A stretch of DNA of 64,000 nucleotides from Paramixta manurensis. Lineage in GTDB: Bacteria > Pseudomonadota > Gammaproteobacteria > Enterobacterales > Enterobacteriaceae. A program made the translations under genes and the position numbers. The notes under the pieces were generated by a model that saw only the letters and a list, made by a program, of their open reading frames with translations, had not been told where the DNA came from and made no database searches. The stretch spans positions 1,054,001 through 1,118,000 of the forward strand of contig NZ_CP054212.1 in the NCBI RefSeq assembly GCF_013285385.1, in the 5' to 3' direction. Shown piece by piece: positions 37,190 through 45,717 of this stretch; position 1 is the first letter of the stretch, and each line of letters begins with the position of its first letter.

Positions 37190-37708
37190 ATGACCACACC
37201 AAGAGTAACCCCCTGGCAGGATAGAGAGCCCGTTGACGCCAATCTTCTCAACGCGATAAAGGCCCGTCGGCCCGGCGGAAAACTGATAGGTATTGACCGG
37301 GTATTACTGAAGAGTGCCCCCCTGGCCACGGGCTGGAACGAACTGATGGTACGGGTACGTCAGGAATTTTCGCTCAGCCTTGAATACCGGGAACTGATCA
37401 TGCTGCGCGTTGCCTGGCTGAATAAAGCAGAATTTGAATGGAACGTGCACTACCCTGCCTATCTGGATGCAGGCGGAACGGCTGAAAAAGCAGAAGCCCT
37501 GCGGTTATCCTCCGCGCCACACATCTTTAATGACACCGAAACGTTGCTGATACATCTTACGGACCAGTCCACTCGGAACGTCGTGGTTGAGGAGAACGTC
37601 ATCGGGGCGCTGAAAAGCCTGTTAGGTGAAAAAGATACCGTGGAAGCGGTTGCCACTGTCGCCGCCTATAACATGGTATCCCGTTTTCTTGTCGCCCTTG
37701 CCATCTGA
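37190..37708 (+). CDS. Carboxymuconolactone decarboxylase-family protein (2)
   Basis: A 172-residue CMD-fold protein starting at ATG 37190 with AGGAAAA just before it. The core LNAIKARRPGGKLIGIDRVLLKSAPLATGWNEL is followed by LSLEYRELIMLRVAWLNKAEFEWNVHYPAYLDAGG, which has E and H at the CMD active site and no CxxC. It differs from the AhpD-like CMD of the left operon and may act as a hydrolase or decarboxylase on an organic ring product. Confidence 0.85.
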   Translation: MTTPRVTPWQDREPVDANLLNAIKARRPGGKLIGIDRVLLKSAPLATGWNELMVRVRQEFSLSLEYRELIMLRVAWLNKAEFEWNVHYPAYLDAGGTAEKAEALRLSSAPHIFNDTETLLIHLTDQSTRNVVVEENVIGALKSLLGEKDTVEAVATVAAYNMVSRFLVALAI

Positions 37709-37734
37709 CAACCCCAAATTTTCCGGTGCAATTT

Positions 37735-38763
37735 ATGAATAAAAAATATCGCGCTATGCAGATCGTTGCTCCCGGGGTGCTGGAAATGACAGAGCGACCG
37801 ATACCCGCTCCCGGCCCGGATGAGGTGCTCATCAGAATTGAAGCATGCGGCGTATGCGGTGCCGATCTCCGGGACGCGGAAAAAGCGCCGCAGGCGGGCC
37901 AACCCGGCCGCATACCGGGACATGAAATTGTCGGGTTTATTGCCCGGAAGGGGAACAGGGTACCCGATATCTGGCAAACCGGTCAGCGGGTGGGGGTCGG
38001 GCGTCTGGGGGGGTACTGTCAGCACTGCAAACCCTGCCGCAGCGGGCTTTTTCATCTCTGTGAAAACCAGCTTACGCCAGGACTCAGCTGTGATGGCGGC
38101 TACGCAGAGTACGTCGTCATGCGGCATACCGCGCTGATAGCCATCCCCTCAGCACTCTCTTCCGTACATGCCGCGCCGATTCTCTGCGCCGGTACCGCAA
38201 CCTTCAACGCGCTGCGTAATTCTGGCGCCAGGGCGGGCGACAGAGTGGCGGTTCTCGGAATGGGTGGCCTTGGCCATATGGCCGTTCAATACGCCCGTAA
38301 AATGGGGTTTGATGTTACGGTGGTGGCGCGGGGTAGCGAAAAAGAACGAGCGGCCATTGAGCTGGGTGCACATCATTACATCGATACACTTAAGGAAAGC
38401 GCATCAGAACGTCTGAAAAATGACGGCGGTGTGGATATTATTGTGGCAACGGCACCGGCTTCAGAAACGGTATCTGCTCTTCTGTCCGCCCTGGCCCCCC
38501 GGGGAAAAGCTATCCTGCTGGGTACCGGACAAACGCCGCTGCAGGTCACGCCGGGTATGATGATCGGCGCTGAACGCACCCTGACAGGATCCTTCGTCAG
38601 CACACCTGCACAAACCGAGCTCGCGCTGCAGTTCAGCCACCTCTTTCAGACGTTGCCCGTCACAGAGCTGCTGCCCTTTGAAAGAGCAAATGAGGCGCTC
38701 AGCAGACTGAAGCAGGGGCTGGCGCGATACCGGATAGTGCTCACCATGAATCAGGATAATTAA
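37735..38763 (+). CDS. Zinc-dependent medium-chain alcohol dehydrogenase
   Basis: A 342-residue MDR dehydrogenase; ATG 37735 is preferred over a GTG at 37726. Catalytic zinc ligands are in EACGVCGADLRD and PGHEIVG; the structural-zinc cysteines lie in YCQHCKPCRSGLFHLCE. The NAD(P) loop is VLGMGGLGHMAVQYA. These features resemble the YahK/CAD-like group that reduces aldehydes. The gene is followed after 4 bp by the MFS gene. Confidence 0.9.
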   Translation: MNKKYRAMQIVAPGVLEMTERPIPAPGPDEVLIRIEACGVCGADLRDAEKAPQAGQPGRIPGHEIVGFIARKGNRVPDIWQTGQRVGVGRLGGYCQHCKPCRSGLFHLCENQLTPGLSCDGGYAEYVVMRHTALIAIPSALSSVHAAPILCAGTATFNALRNSGARAGDRVAVLGMGGLGHMAVQYARKMGFDVTVVARGSEKERAAIELGAHHYIDTLKESASERLKNDGGVDIIVATAPASETVSALLSALAPRGKAILLGTGQTPLQVTPGMMIGAERTLTGSFVSTPAQTELALQFSHLFQTLPVTELLPFERANEALSRLKQGLARYRIVLTMNQDN

Positions 38764-38767
38764 TCAC

Positions 38768-39973
38768 ATGTCCGCAGAACATTTCCTGCCTGTAGCAGAC
38801 CAGAAAAATAATATTATACGCCTGTCGGCCGCACAGGCTCTCGCCGGTGCTAACTCCGTCGTCTTTTATGCGACAGGCGCGATTGTTGGTAACGCACTGG
38901 CTCCCAGCAGTTCGCTGGCCACTCTTCCCATCACCATGTTTGTTCTGGGGATGGCGGCCTGTATCCTGCCGTTAGGTTCACTGGCGCGGACAAATGGTCG
39001 TAAGGCTGCTTTTATGGTCGGCACCGGGGCAGGCGTCATTACCGGACTGACGGCTGCTCTGGCCGTCTTCATCGGCTCATTCCTGCTGTTCTGCATTGCT
39101 GCATTTATGGGCGGTGCCTATGCGGCGGTCGCGCTAAGCTTTCGTTTTGCCGCAACGGATGGCGTTACGCCCGAACGCCGGGCCCGGGCCCTGTCGCTGG
39201 TTATGGGAGGAGGAGTGATAGCTGGCGTGGTTGGTCCTATGCTGGTTTCCGGAACGATGCACCTCTGGCCGCCTCATACCTTTGCCGTCACGTTCATCGC
39301 CCAGGCGCTCGTGGCCGTTATATCAGCGTTCATTCTTAAAGGCGTGAAAACGATAGATTCCGTCAGCACGGTAGGAACAGGTGGACGACCTCTGAGCGAA
39401 ATAGTCCGTCAGCCGGGCTTTGCCAGGACCGTATTCAGCGGTGCGGTAACCTATATGGTGATGAACTTCCTGATGACGGCAGCACCACTCTCGATGCACA
39501 TGCACGGCATTTCTCAGCAGGCGTCCAATCTCGGTATCCAGTGGCATGTTATTGCCATGTACGGTCCGGGCTTTTTCACCGGCAAATTAATTAACCGCTT
39601 TGGCGCCATGCGTATTGCCGCTGCGGGTCTGGTTATCACGGCATGCTCTGTCCTGGCCGGACTTGGTGGAACCGATATTTTCCACTACTGGCTGTCGCTG
39701 ATTTTGCTAGGTCTCGGCTGGAATTTTGGCTTTACCGGCGCATCTGCGAAGATCATTGAATATCACCGTCCCGAAGAGAAAACCCAGGTCCAGTCCCTGA
39801 ACGATTTTGTCGTGTTTGGGGTGATGATTGTAGGGTCTTTTTCGTCAGGAGCCCTGCTCAGTCTCTATGGCTGGAACGCCGTCCTGTGGGGATCCCTTGT
39901 TCCCGTCGGGCTTGCCTTCTTAGGTATTGTTAACGAGTTGCTGGCAAAAAAGCAGCATAAATTAAGCTCCTGA
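38768..39973 (+). CDS. MFS transporter
   Basis: A 401-residue major facilitator with about 12 hydrophobic helices. The loop 2-3 motif is degenerate (GSLARTNGRKAAF), and LNDFVVFGVMIVGSFSSGALLSLYGW lies near the C-terminus. It is the last gene of the rightward operon and is probably an exporter for a toxic substrate or product of the module. A strong hairpin follows. Confidence 0.88.
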   Translation: MSAEHFLPVADQKNNIIRLSAAQALAGANSVVFYATGAIVGNALAPSSSLATLPITMFVLGMAACILPLGSLARTNGRKAAFMVGTGAGVITGLTAALAVFIGSFLLFCIAAFMGGAYAAVALSFRFAATDGVTPERRARALSLVMGGGVIAGVVGPMLVSGTMHLWPPHTFAVTFIAQALVAVISAFILKGVKTIDSVSTVGTGGRPLSEIVRQPGFARTVFSGAVTYMVMNFLMTAAPLSMHMHGISQQASNLGIQWHVIAMYGPGFFTGKLINRFGAMRIAAAGLVITACSVLAGLGGTDIFHYWLSLILLGLGWNFGFTGASAKIIEYHRPEEKTQVQSLNDFVVFGVMIVGSFSSGALLSLYGWNAVLWGSLVPVGLAFLGIVNELLAKKQHKLSS

Positions 39974-40026
39974 CGAAGTTTTATCTGCCGCCTGGAAGCG
40001 GGTTTTGTTGATGTGAAAAGTATCTA

Positions 40027-40059
40027 AAGCCCAAAATCAACGAGCATGATTTTGGGCTT
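40027..40059. terminator. Strong bidirectional hairpin after the MFS gene
   Basis: AAGCCCAAAATCA and TGATTTTGGGCTT (13-bp perfect stem, 7-base loop) lie between the convergent MFS and MarR-GNAT genes. The AT-rich halves supply T runs on both strands. Confidence 0.8.
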
Positions 40060-40201
40060 ACTTGGCGATGCTCACTGGTCCCACGATCTCATTAACATCC
40101 GCTCACAGCCAGATGCGGACATGACTAATTTGGGATAGGGAGAACAATTAAGAAAAGTCCGTCAATAAAATCATGTCCAAAGGGTAAATGCTCAGGATCA
40201 T

Positions 40202-41152
40202 TTAGATGATTTTTCTTGTGAACTGTTGCTCAGTAATAGTACTACCCCACTGATCACCTTCCCATTCTTTCGACAATTCAAATCCGAATGATTCGTACAA
40301 ACGTCTTGCCGCTTTAAGTTTATTAAATGTCCACAGTTGTACCGAAGTGAAGCTCTGTTCATCACAAAATCTCATAGCTTCTCCAATGAGTTTTCTACCC
40401 ACTCCACTGCCACGACATCCATCGTCAAGGATGAACCAGCGCAGATGAGCCTCTTTATTTCCCAGATCCTCACCGTCAATTGCAACTGAGCCGACTATGC
40501 GTTCGTTCACCATTGCCAGCCAAATCTGATTACAAGGCTTGTCCAGGCGGCCAGAAAAATCAGCAAGACCTGCAGCAACCTTACCTTCAAAAAAACTGCC
40601 GAAGTTATGTTCTCTGGCGTAATAGCGGCCATGCATTTCAGCAATACGGCCAATCATACCTGCATGATAACCCGTGACTATTTTGACATTATTTCTGATA
40701 TTACCTTCGATATTTTCGCGACAGGCTTTCAGCGCGCTGGCATAAGAAGAAAGGCCATGTGATACAGTTTCTTGTGTAAGTGGATCGAGCATGCCAAGTG
40801 CTGCTCCGACACGTTCGTCAGCGTAAGTATTTATGTTATGCACGGTATCTCTGCCCTTCCCGGTAAGGCTAAGCAGTTTCGTCCTGCCATCTTCAGCAGA
40901 AGGACTTTCTTTCAGTTCTCCGGCTTCGACAAGTTTAGCGAGCATGCGGCTGACGCTGGACTTCTCTAGCCCCAGGAGCTGGACCAGTTGAGCGGCTGTC
41001 AGTGATCCATGCGTTTCAATTTCAAGCATGGAGTGAACTGCTGAAGGAGGGTAGTCAGTTGCAGCCAAGTTTTGGTTCATGAAACCCAGCTCTCGCACCA
41101 TTAAGCGTGATGCCGCACGTATATTTTGTATGTTATTTGGTTCGGAAATCAT
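40202..41152 (-). CDS. MarR-GNAT fusion: transcriptional regulator with an acetyltransferase domain
   Basis: A 316-residue protein from ATG 41152 (AAGG eight bases upstream; 41158 also possible). The N-terminal 150 residues form a MarR winged helix (SLTAAQLVQLLGLEKSSVSRMLAKLVEAGELKE...DGRTKLLSLTGKG). The last 150 form a GNAT domain with the acetyl-CoA loop CRGSGVGRKLI and ARRLYESFGFE. Such fusions regulate transcription and may acetylate a small molecule or protein. A palindrome covers its promoter, which suggests self-repression. Confidence 0.88.
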   Translation of the reverse strand: MISEPNNIQNIRAASRLMVRELGFMNQNLAATDYPPSAVHSMLEIETHGSLTAAQLVQLLGLEKSSVSRMLAKLVEAGELKESPSAEDGRTKLLSLTGKGRDTVHNINTYADERVGAALGMLDPLTQETVSHGLSSYASALKACRENIEGNIRNNVKIVTGYHAGMIGRIAEMHGRYYAREHNFGSFFEGKVAAGLADFSGRLDKPCNQIWLAMVNERIVGSVAIDGEDLGNKEAHLRWFILDDGCRGSGVGRKLIGEAMRFCDEQSFTSVQLWTFNKLKAARRLYESFGFELSKEWEGDQWGSTITEQQFTRKII

Positions 41153-41163
41153 TAGCATTACCT

Positions 41164-41179
41164 TGCAATTATAGTTGCA
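41164..41179. promoter_or_regulatory. Palindromic operator before the MarR-GNAT gene
   Basis: TGCAA (41164-41168), six bases, and TTGCA (41175-41179) form a 16-bp palindrome in the promoter just upstream of the start codon, the usual size of a MarR operator (two half sites one helical turn apart). Confidence 0.55.
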
Positions 41180-41236
41180 CAATACAACCATCTGCACATA
41201 GGATTTGTCAATCCCTTACCCATTTCCGCTCCTCGC

Positions 41237-41302
41237 TCAAAGCGGACGAGCTACCCATTCGTTCTTCAGACTTCTGAAGAAGCGTTCCATTGGACTGGAA
41301 GG
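41237..41302 (-). pseudogene. IS3-family transposase fragment
   Basis: About 22 codons read SPMERFFRSLKNEWV before a stop. This is the conserved C-terminal block of an IS3-family transposase and matches PMERFFRSLKTEWV of the element at 53.4-54.7 kb. No inverted repeats or further coding remain. It marks a past IS at the right edge of the redox module. Confidence 0.65.
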
Positions 41303-41364
41303 GGGGAGGAACTCTGCTTTTTTTTCCTAGCAGTAAAGCGGTTCGGCACAGATCGGAACTGATA

Positions 41365-41940
41365 TTAATGGCCGGTAAATAGCAGATATTCATCCATCAT
41401 TTGCGTGAGGGATAGGTTTTCTTCCTGCCGTCCAATCAGCCACAAGCCTAGATCTTCAGGTGCCTTACGTTTCAGGTGATCCAGCCAGTCCTCCAGCGTC
41501 GCACCCATCATCAAATCGTACCAACATAGCCAGACCAGTTTGTGGCGATGCTCCGGTGAACTGAATTGTTGTAACAGGCTAATCAGCCTATTTGCCAGTG
41601 GGCGTTGTTTGAGGCGGATACATTCACTCAGTAATATCCCTTCCAGCATTGGGTGGTGCAGTAAAGTTTTTTGCTTTGTCTCAAGGCTGATTTGCATATC
41701 AGTCAATACCGACACTGGCTCTGGATGCTGACTTCCGTAAATCAGTCGGTAAAGGCATTGTGGTACCACTGCAGTCATCTGCCCTGCGCCGGGAAAGTAC
41801 AGACTGCCCACCATCAGATGGTGGCTGGCCTGGATATTGGGATGACATATGCCATTTATGATGGCCAGTTTTGTGAACCCGTTTAGCCAACGTTGATAGC
41901 TGACTAGCAAACTGTTATATCGCGTCTTCGTCACTTTCAT
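41365..41940 (-). CDS. Island protein of unknown function
   Basis: A 191-residue, probably cytosolic protein (MKVTKTRYNSLLVSYQRW...). It is mostly helical and rich in Leu, His and Trp; MAGATLEDWL-like and MLEGILLSECIRLKQRPLANRLI segments suggest helical repeats. I do not recognise the family. It lies on the same strand as alpA and the gp2-like gene, about 100 bp downstream of alpA, so it is likely part of a satellite-type early operon. Confidence 0.6.
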   Translation of the reverse strand: MKVTKTRYNSLLVSYQRWLNGFTKLAIINGICHPNIQASHHLMVGSLYFPGAGQMTAVVPQCLYRLIYGSQHPEPVSVLTDMQISLETKQKTLLHHPMLEGILLSECIRLKQRPLANRLISLLQQFSSPEHRHKLVWLCWYDLMMGATLEDWLDHLKRKAPEDLGLWLIGRQEENLSLTQMMDEYLLFTGH

Positions 41941-42042
41941 GGTGAATTATCCCTGAATACTGAATGACAGGCAGCCGAAAGCCTCCGCAATGAGCGGATA
42001 AAGAATTTGCCTGTCAGGAAAGTGATGTGTAAGGAGAGGTAT

Positions 42043-42249
42043 CTAGCTGCGTGATTCGTCGATTCTCGCCTGTAGCCAGGCTTCTACTTCACTCTGTAGC
42101 CATCGTGAACTTCGCCCCAGTTTGATAGGTTTGGGGAATATGCCCTCTTTGATGAGTCGGTAAATCCACTTATCACTGACCCCCAGCAGGCGGGTGATGA
42201 ATGCCATATCGATGAATTGGTCTTCGAGCAGGGAAATTTGAATAGTCAT
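42043..42249 (-). CDS. AlpA-family excisionase/regulator
   Basis: A 68-residue AlpA/MerR-like winged-helix protein: DMAFITRLLGVSDKWIYRLIKEGIFPKPIKLGRSSRWLQSEVEAWLQARI. AlpA proteins activate the integrase of CP4-57-type elements and act as excisionases. It presumably controls excision of this island. It lies between the gp2-like gene and the unknown 191-residue gene, same strand. Confidence 0.92.
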   Translation of the reverse strand: MTIQISLLEDQFIDMAFITRLLGVSDKWIYRLIKEGIFPKPIKLGRSSRWLQSEVEAWLQARIDESRS

Positions 42250-42359
42250 GGTTTGATTCTCCGGTATCTAATTGGAAACCGGAGAGGGGCTTATTCCTGT
42301 TACTGCCCGCTCCGGCATAGGTACCGGTGGTGCCGTAAAAAATAGTATTAGCCGATTAT

Positions 42360-43028
42360 CTATTTCCTGGGTCTTCCCTGTCGTGCAGGAGGTGGAACCT
42401 CATTGCATCCCCAGATCGGATTTCCATATTTCTGGTCTTCTTTTGTTAAATAACTGACTATCCGCCTGAGGCTTTCCACGTCTGCATCATTTCTGTGATC
42501 TACAATTGTATTTATATTGTCCTTGTGATAACTCTCCGCGTGGCACCATCTAATTTTTCCTTCACTGCGTGTTATATCTTCCCAAGCACTTTCTGCTTCA
42601 AGCATGAAGGGGAATGATTTTTTATGCTTCTGCCCTTCGATATAAAAAATGGCATGTGCGTGAACCGCACCTCCTCTTGTCCACTCTAATACCCAAAAAC
42701 ACCCGCAAATAGCAGGTTTTGCTATCATAGCATTCATTAACTCACGAAGATCATCCTGTATCTGCAGTGTTGAATTACGGATATATCTGTTACTTCCTTT
42801 CTGATAACTGAAGTCCATGCGAAAAGCCAGCACCTTTGAGTACCGACTCAGAACCTGGTTGAGATGATGATTGGCTAAATTCAGAAGGCAATCATCTGGG
42901 ATGATGTTCTGGAAGAATGGGTAGTGTTTTTGCATTTTAGTAATCCTTTGGCTTTGTCTCAAAGGATTACCTGATGCTGTTTTTTTTGTGAGAATAGTAT
43001 TAACAGGCTCCGATATCTTTATCGTCAT
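42360..43028 (-). CDS. Inovirus Gp2-family protein (YfjJ/YagK-like), candidate HUH replication protein
   Basis: A 222-residue protein of the inovirus Gp2 group found next to alpA in CP4-type islands (yfjJ, yagK). A GGAVHAHAIFYIEG segment contains an H-x-H strand like the HUH metal site of rolling-circle initiators, and a Tyr-Lys pair occurs further on in SYLTKEDQKYG. The family matches the replication initiator of filamentous phages in origin. Whether this copy nicks DNA is unknown. Confidence 0.78.
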   Translation of the reverse strand: MTIKISEPVNTILTKKTASGNPLRQSQRITKMQKHYPFFQNIIPDDCLLNLANHHLNQVLSRYSKVLAFRMDFSYQKGSNRYIRNSTLQIQDDLRELMNAMIAKPAICGCFWVLEWTRGGAVHAHAIFYIEGQKHKKSFPFMLEAESAWEDITRSEGKIRWCHAESYHKDNINTIVDHRNDADVESLRRIVSYLTKEDQKYGNPIWGCNEVPPPARQGRPRK

Positions 43029-43567
43029 CCATTCCGGGTTTAGTTCTGGGTTAAAGGTAAGGGTAGTGGTGAATATACAGTGGATAGAGGGTATGACTAC
43101 AATTCCACTATAATATTAATTAACCTTAATTATCAAAAACGACACGAATGTGATGTCTGTAATCGGCAGCACCTGATGCGACATGGTGCAACCTAATCCG
43201 TTATGAGCTAGCTCGCTTACTCTAAGTTGCAGAAATTCGTATGGAGAGCGGAGAGGTGACGCTGAGTGTGAGTTTTCTCAACATCGCAGCATGAAGAATG
43301 TCGTGTTGCCGTTGTAAATCCGTTCATACAGACTATGTTCATAACTCAGGCCCATTAAAACACTACAAGCGTAAGGTAATGACAGGTAAAAATCTCATAA
43401 CTCATTGATTATTTTATTCTGGATGGAAAATTAATTACTACGATATTACTACGTAATAACTTCTTTTTTTATACATTTATAATTCTTTTAGTAGTCATTT
43501 TTACTATTGATTATCTGCGTTTATTCATCATAATGGATTCATTTCTAGCAGTGTCATTGGGTGATAT
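43029..43567. other. Gene-free region between the gp2-like and RHH-tailed genes
   Basis: About 540 bp with no believable frame. It must hold the divergent promoters of the two genes. The AT-rich right half (43380-43560) has several A/T tracts and could be a replication or control region for the satellite-like block, but I see no iteron array. Confidence 0.5.
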
Positions 43568-44635
43568 GTGAACAAAGAAAAGGTATTTACTGCTCAAGAT
43601 AAGTACAACGCATTGAGAAGGAAAATGAAGTGGCTGGATAAAAATCCACGTGCTGCAAGCTTCTATTTTTTCTATATCGCTCGTTCTTTAAGTAGGCCTG
43701 AGTCGGAGATTTCTCAGTCCGAACATCTGTACGAACGAAATCCACTTTCCGCAAAGGTTCTGGGAATGGAAAAGATTTCGCTAGGCGTCGAAAAGAACAA
43801 AAAAGCATCACTTTCAGTAATGGCACCGCAAGTTAATTTGAGTGAGCTGAGTAAAGATAAAACAGATAAGGAATTTGAAATAAATGAAGGTCTTGAGAGG
43901 GTATTAAACAAAGAGCTTGCGTCAGGATCTGAAAATGCAACTTTGGGAAAGTTGTCAATGTCAAAAAGGATAATGCCGGCAGACTTTTTTTACGCTAATG
44001 GAATTTACACTCCTTTCTTGCAAGGGATTATAACCGGTACTGATAACATCATTGAACGTATAGTGAAAGAATTATGTGAAAAAGATGTATTAACTCGGCG
44101 TAAATTAATAAAGGAAATTAACATAGCTTGGGCTCAGGCAAGTAGTGATTTTCCTGAGGCTTTTTCATGGGTGGATTTAAATGATGAAAAACAATGTCTG
44201 TGGGTATGGGACATTATGAAAAAGAAGGCAGTTGCCCCTCCGGCAAATCCGATTAATAACATGCAACGCTGGCAATTTATTTGCGCAACATTTGATCTGT
44301 GGGAGGGCTGGACTCATGAGCAGCTGAGTTATTTAAAGGATGGTCGAAAAAAATTGAGCCAGAATTTCTCTGATTTACTGTCATTTCCACACTCTTCACA
44401 TAAACATAAAGTAGTGCTAATGAATGAACTGGAAAAAGCCTGGAACCAGAAGCTGTTTCGCAGACAAGTTAAAGAGAATAATACGGAAATAAAGCTTTCT
44501 GTCAGAGTGAAAAAGAAGCTTGCCAGGCTTTCAGAAATATATGGAGAGTCGGAGTCAGTTTTAGTGGCCTCACTTATTGAGCATGAGTATGCCGGGTTAA
44601 TGGTAACAACAGAAAAAGCCAAAAAACATTCCTGA
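43568..44635 (+). CDS. Unknown island protein with a ribbon-helix-helix-like C-terminus
   Basis: A 355-residue protein starting at GTG 43568. It has a basic N-terminus (MNKEKVFTAQDKYNALRRKMKWLDKNPRAAS), a low-complexity charged middle (about 70-125) and a C-terminal NTEIKLSVRVKKKLARLSEIYGESESVLVASLIEHEYAGL segment that reads like a ribbon-helix-helix DNA-binding fold. It is lower in GC than the backbone. I do not recognise the family; a DNA-binding or partition-like role is an inference from the C-terminus. Confidence 0.65.
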   Translation: MNKEKVFTAQDKYNALRRKMKWLDKNPRAASFYFFYIARSLSRPESEISQSEHLYERNPLSAKVLGMEKISLGVEKNKKASLSVMAPQVNLSELSKDKTDKEFEINEGLERVLNKELASGSENATLGKLSMSKRIMPADFFYANGIYTPFLQGIITGTDNIIERIVKELCEKDVLTRRKLIKEINIAWAQASSDFPEAFSWVDLNDEKQCLWVWDIMKKKAVAPPANPINNMQRWQFICATFDLWEGWTHEQLSYLKDGRKKLSQNFSDLLSFPHSSHKHKVVLMNELEKAWNQKLFRRQVKENNTEIKLSVRVKKKLARLSEIYGESESVLVASLIEHEYAGLMVTTEKAKKHS

Positions 44636-44761
44636 ATTCATACTTTATTTCGTGGGTTTATCTAAAAATTATACAGATATATATCATCTATTTGAACATA
44701 CCCCATTAACGGCAGAACCCCATGGTTCTGCCGTTTTTGTTTTCATTTCAAAGGAGTAATG

Positions 44762-45625
44762 ATGGAAAGATCTGAAGGTTTACAGTCGTTGCAGCAGTCG
44801 CTTTCTGGCCTGCCGCAGTGGGCATCAGAGCGTATTCTGCAACAGATAAACCAGCTTACTCGCTATGAGCCGGTGATTGGCATTATGGGTAAAACTGGCT
44901 CGGGCAAGAGCAGCCTATGCAATGCCCTATTTTCCGGAGATGTTTCGCCGGTCAGTGATGTAGAGGCCTGCACTCGAAAACCATTGCGGTTTCGCCTGCA
45001 GCTCGGCAAACGCTTTATGACAATTATGGACCTGCCTGGTGTTGGGGAGTCCAAACTGCGGGATGCTGAGTATGCCGCGCTCTACCGTAAAAAGCTTCCC
45101 CGGCTGGACCTTGTGCTGTGGCTGATTAAGGCTGATGACCGGGCGCTGGCGGTGGATGAACATTTTTATCATCAGGTGATCGGTGAGTCTTACCGGCATA
45201 AGGTGCTGTTTGTTATCAGCCAGGCCGATAAGGCTGAGCCCACCAGTTGCGGAGAGCACTTATCCACGGAACAGAAACAAAATATCAGCCGTAAAATCTG
45301 CCAGTTGCATGAACTCTTCCAACCTGTAAACCCTGTCTGCGCGGTGTCGGTACGTTTGCAGTGGGGGCTGCAGGTGATGGCTGAACGGATGATCTGTTGC
45401 CTGCCACGCGAGGCCAGCAGCCCGGTGACGCTACAGCTTAGTGCTCCACTGCGTACCGATGCCGTTAATAAAAAAGCCCGTGACGATTTTGGTGAAACGG
45501 TCGGCTCGGTACTGGATACAGTAAGTTCCATGCCCCTGATACCAGCCCCGGTTCGGACAATAATCCAGACTGTACGCGATACCGTGGTATCGGTCGCCCG
45601 CGCCATCTGGAATTTCTTCTTTTGA
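44762..45625 (+). CDS. yfjP: CP4-island GTPase YfjP
   Basis: A 287-residue Era/TrmE-type GTPase, the length of K-12 YfjP. ATG 44762 is preferred to 44759 for its spacing from AAGGAG. G1 is GIMGKTGSGKSSLCN, G3 DLPGVGES and G4 SQAD (VISQADKAEP). The C-terminus (VGSVLDTVSSMPLIPAPVRTIIQTVRDTVVSV) is a membrane-interacting amphipathic tail. YfjP/YeeP/YkfA genes open the tail of CP4-type elements; their cellular role is unknown. Confidence 0.93.
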   Translation: MERSEGLQSLQQSLSGLPQWASERILQQINQLTRYEPVIGIMGKTGSGKSSLCNALFSGDVSPVSDVEACTRKPLRFRLQLGKRFMTIMDLPGVGESKLRDAEYAALYRKKLPRLDLVLWLIKADDRALAVDEHFYHQVIGESYRHKVLFVISQADKAEPTSCGEHLSTEQKQNISRKICQLHELFQPVNPVCAVSVRLQWGLQVMAERMICCLPREASSPVTLQLSAPLRTDAVNKKARDDFGETVGSVLDTVSSMPLIPAPVRTIIQTVRDTVVSVARAIWNFFF

Positions 45626-45717
45626 ATTATTAGCAACTTAATCCGTTATTTCCTGAGCCCTGTCGCCTGTGCGACGGGGCTTTCTTTTATTATTTTCCTG
45701 TTATGAGGAGTCTGCTT

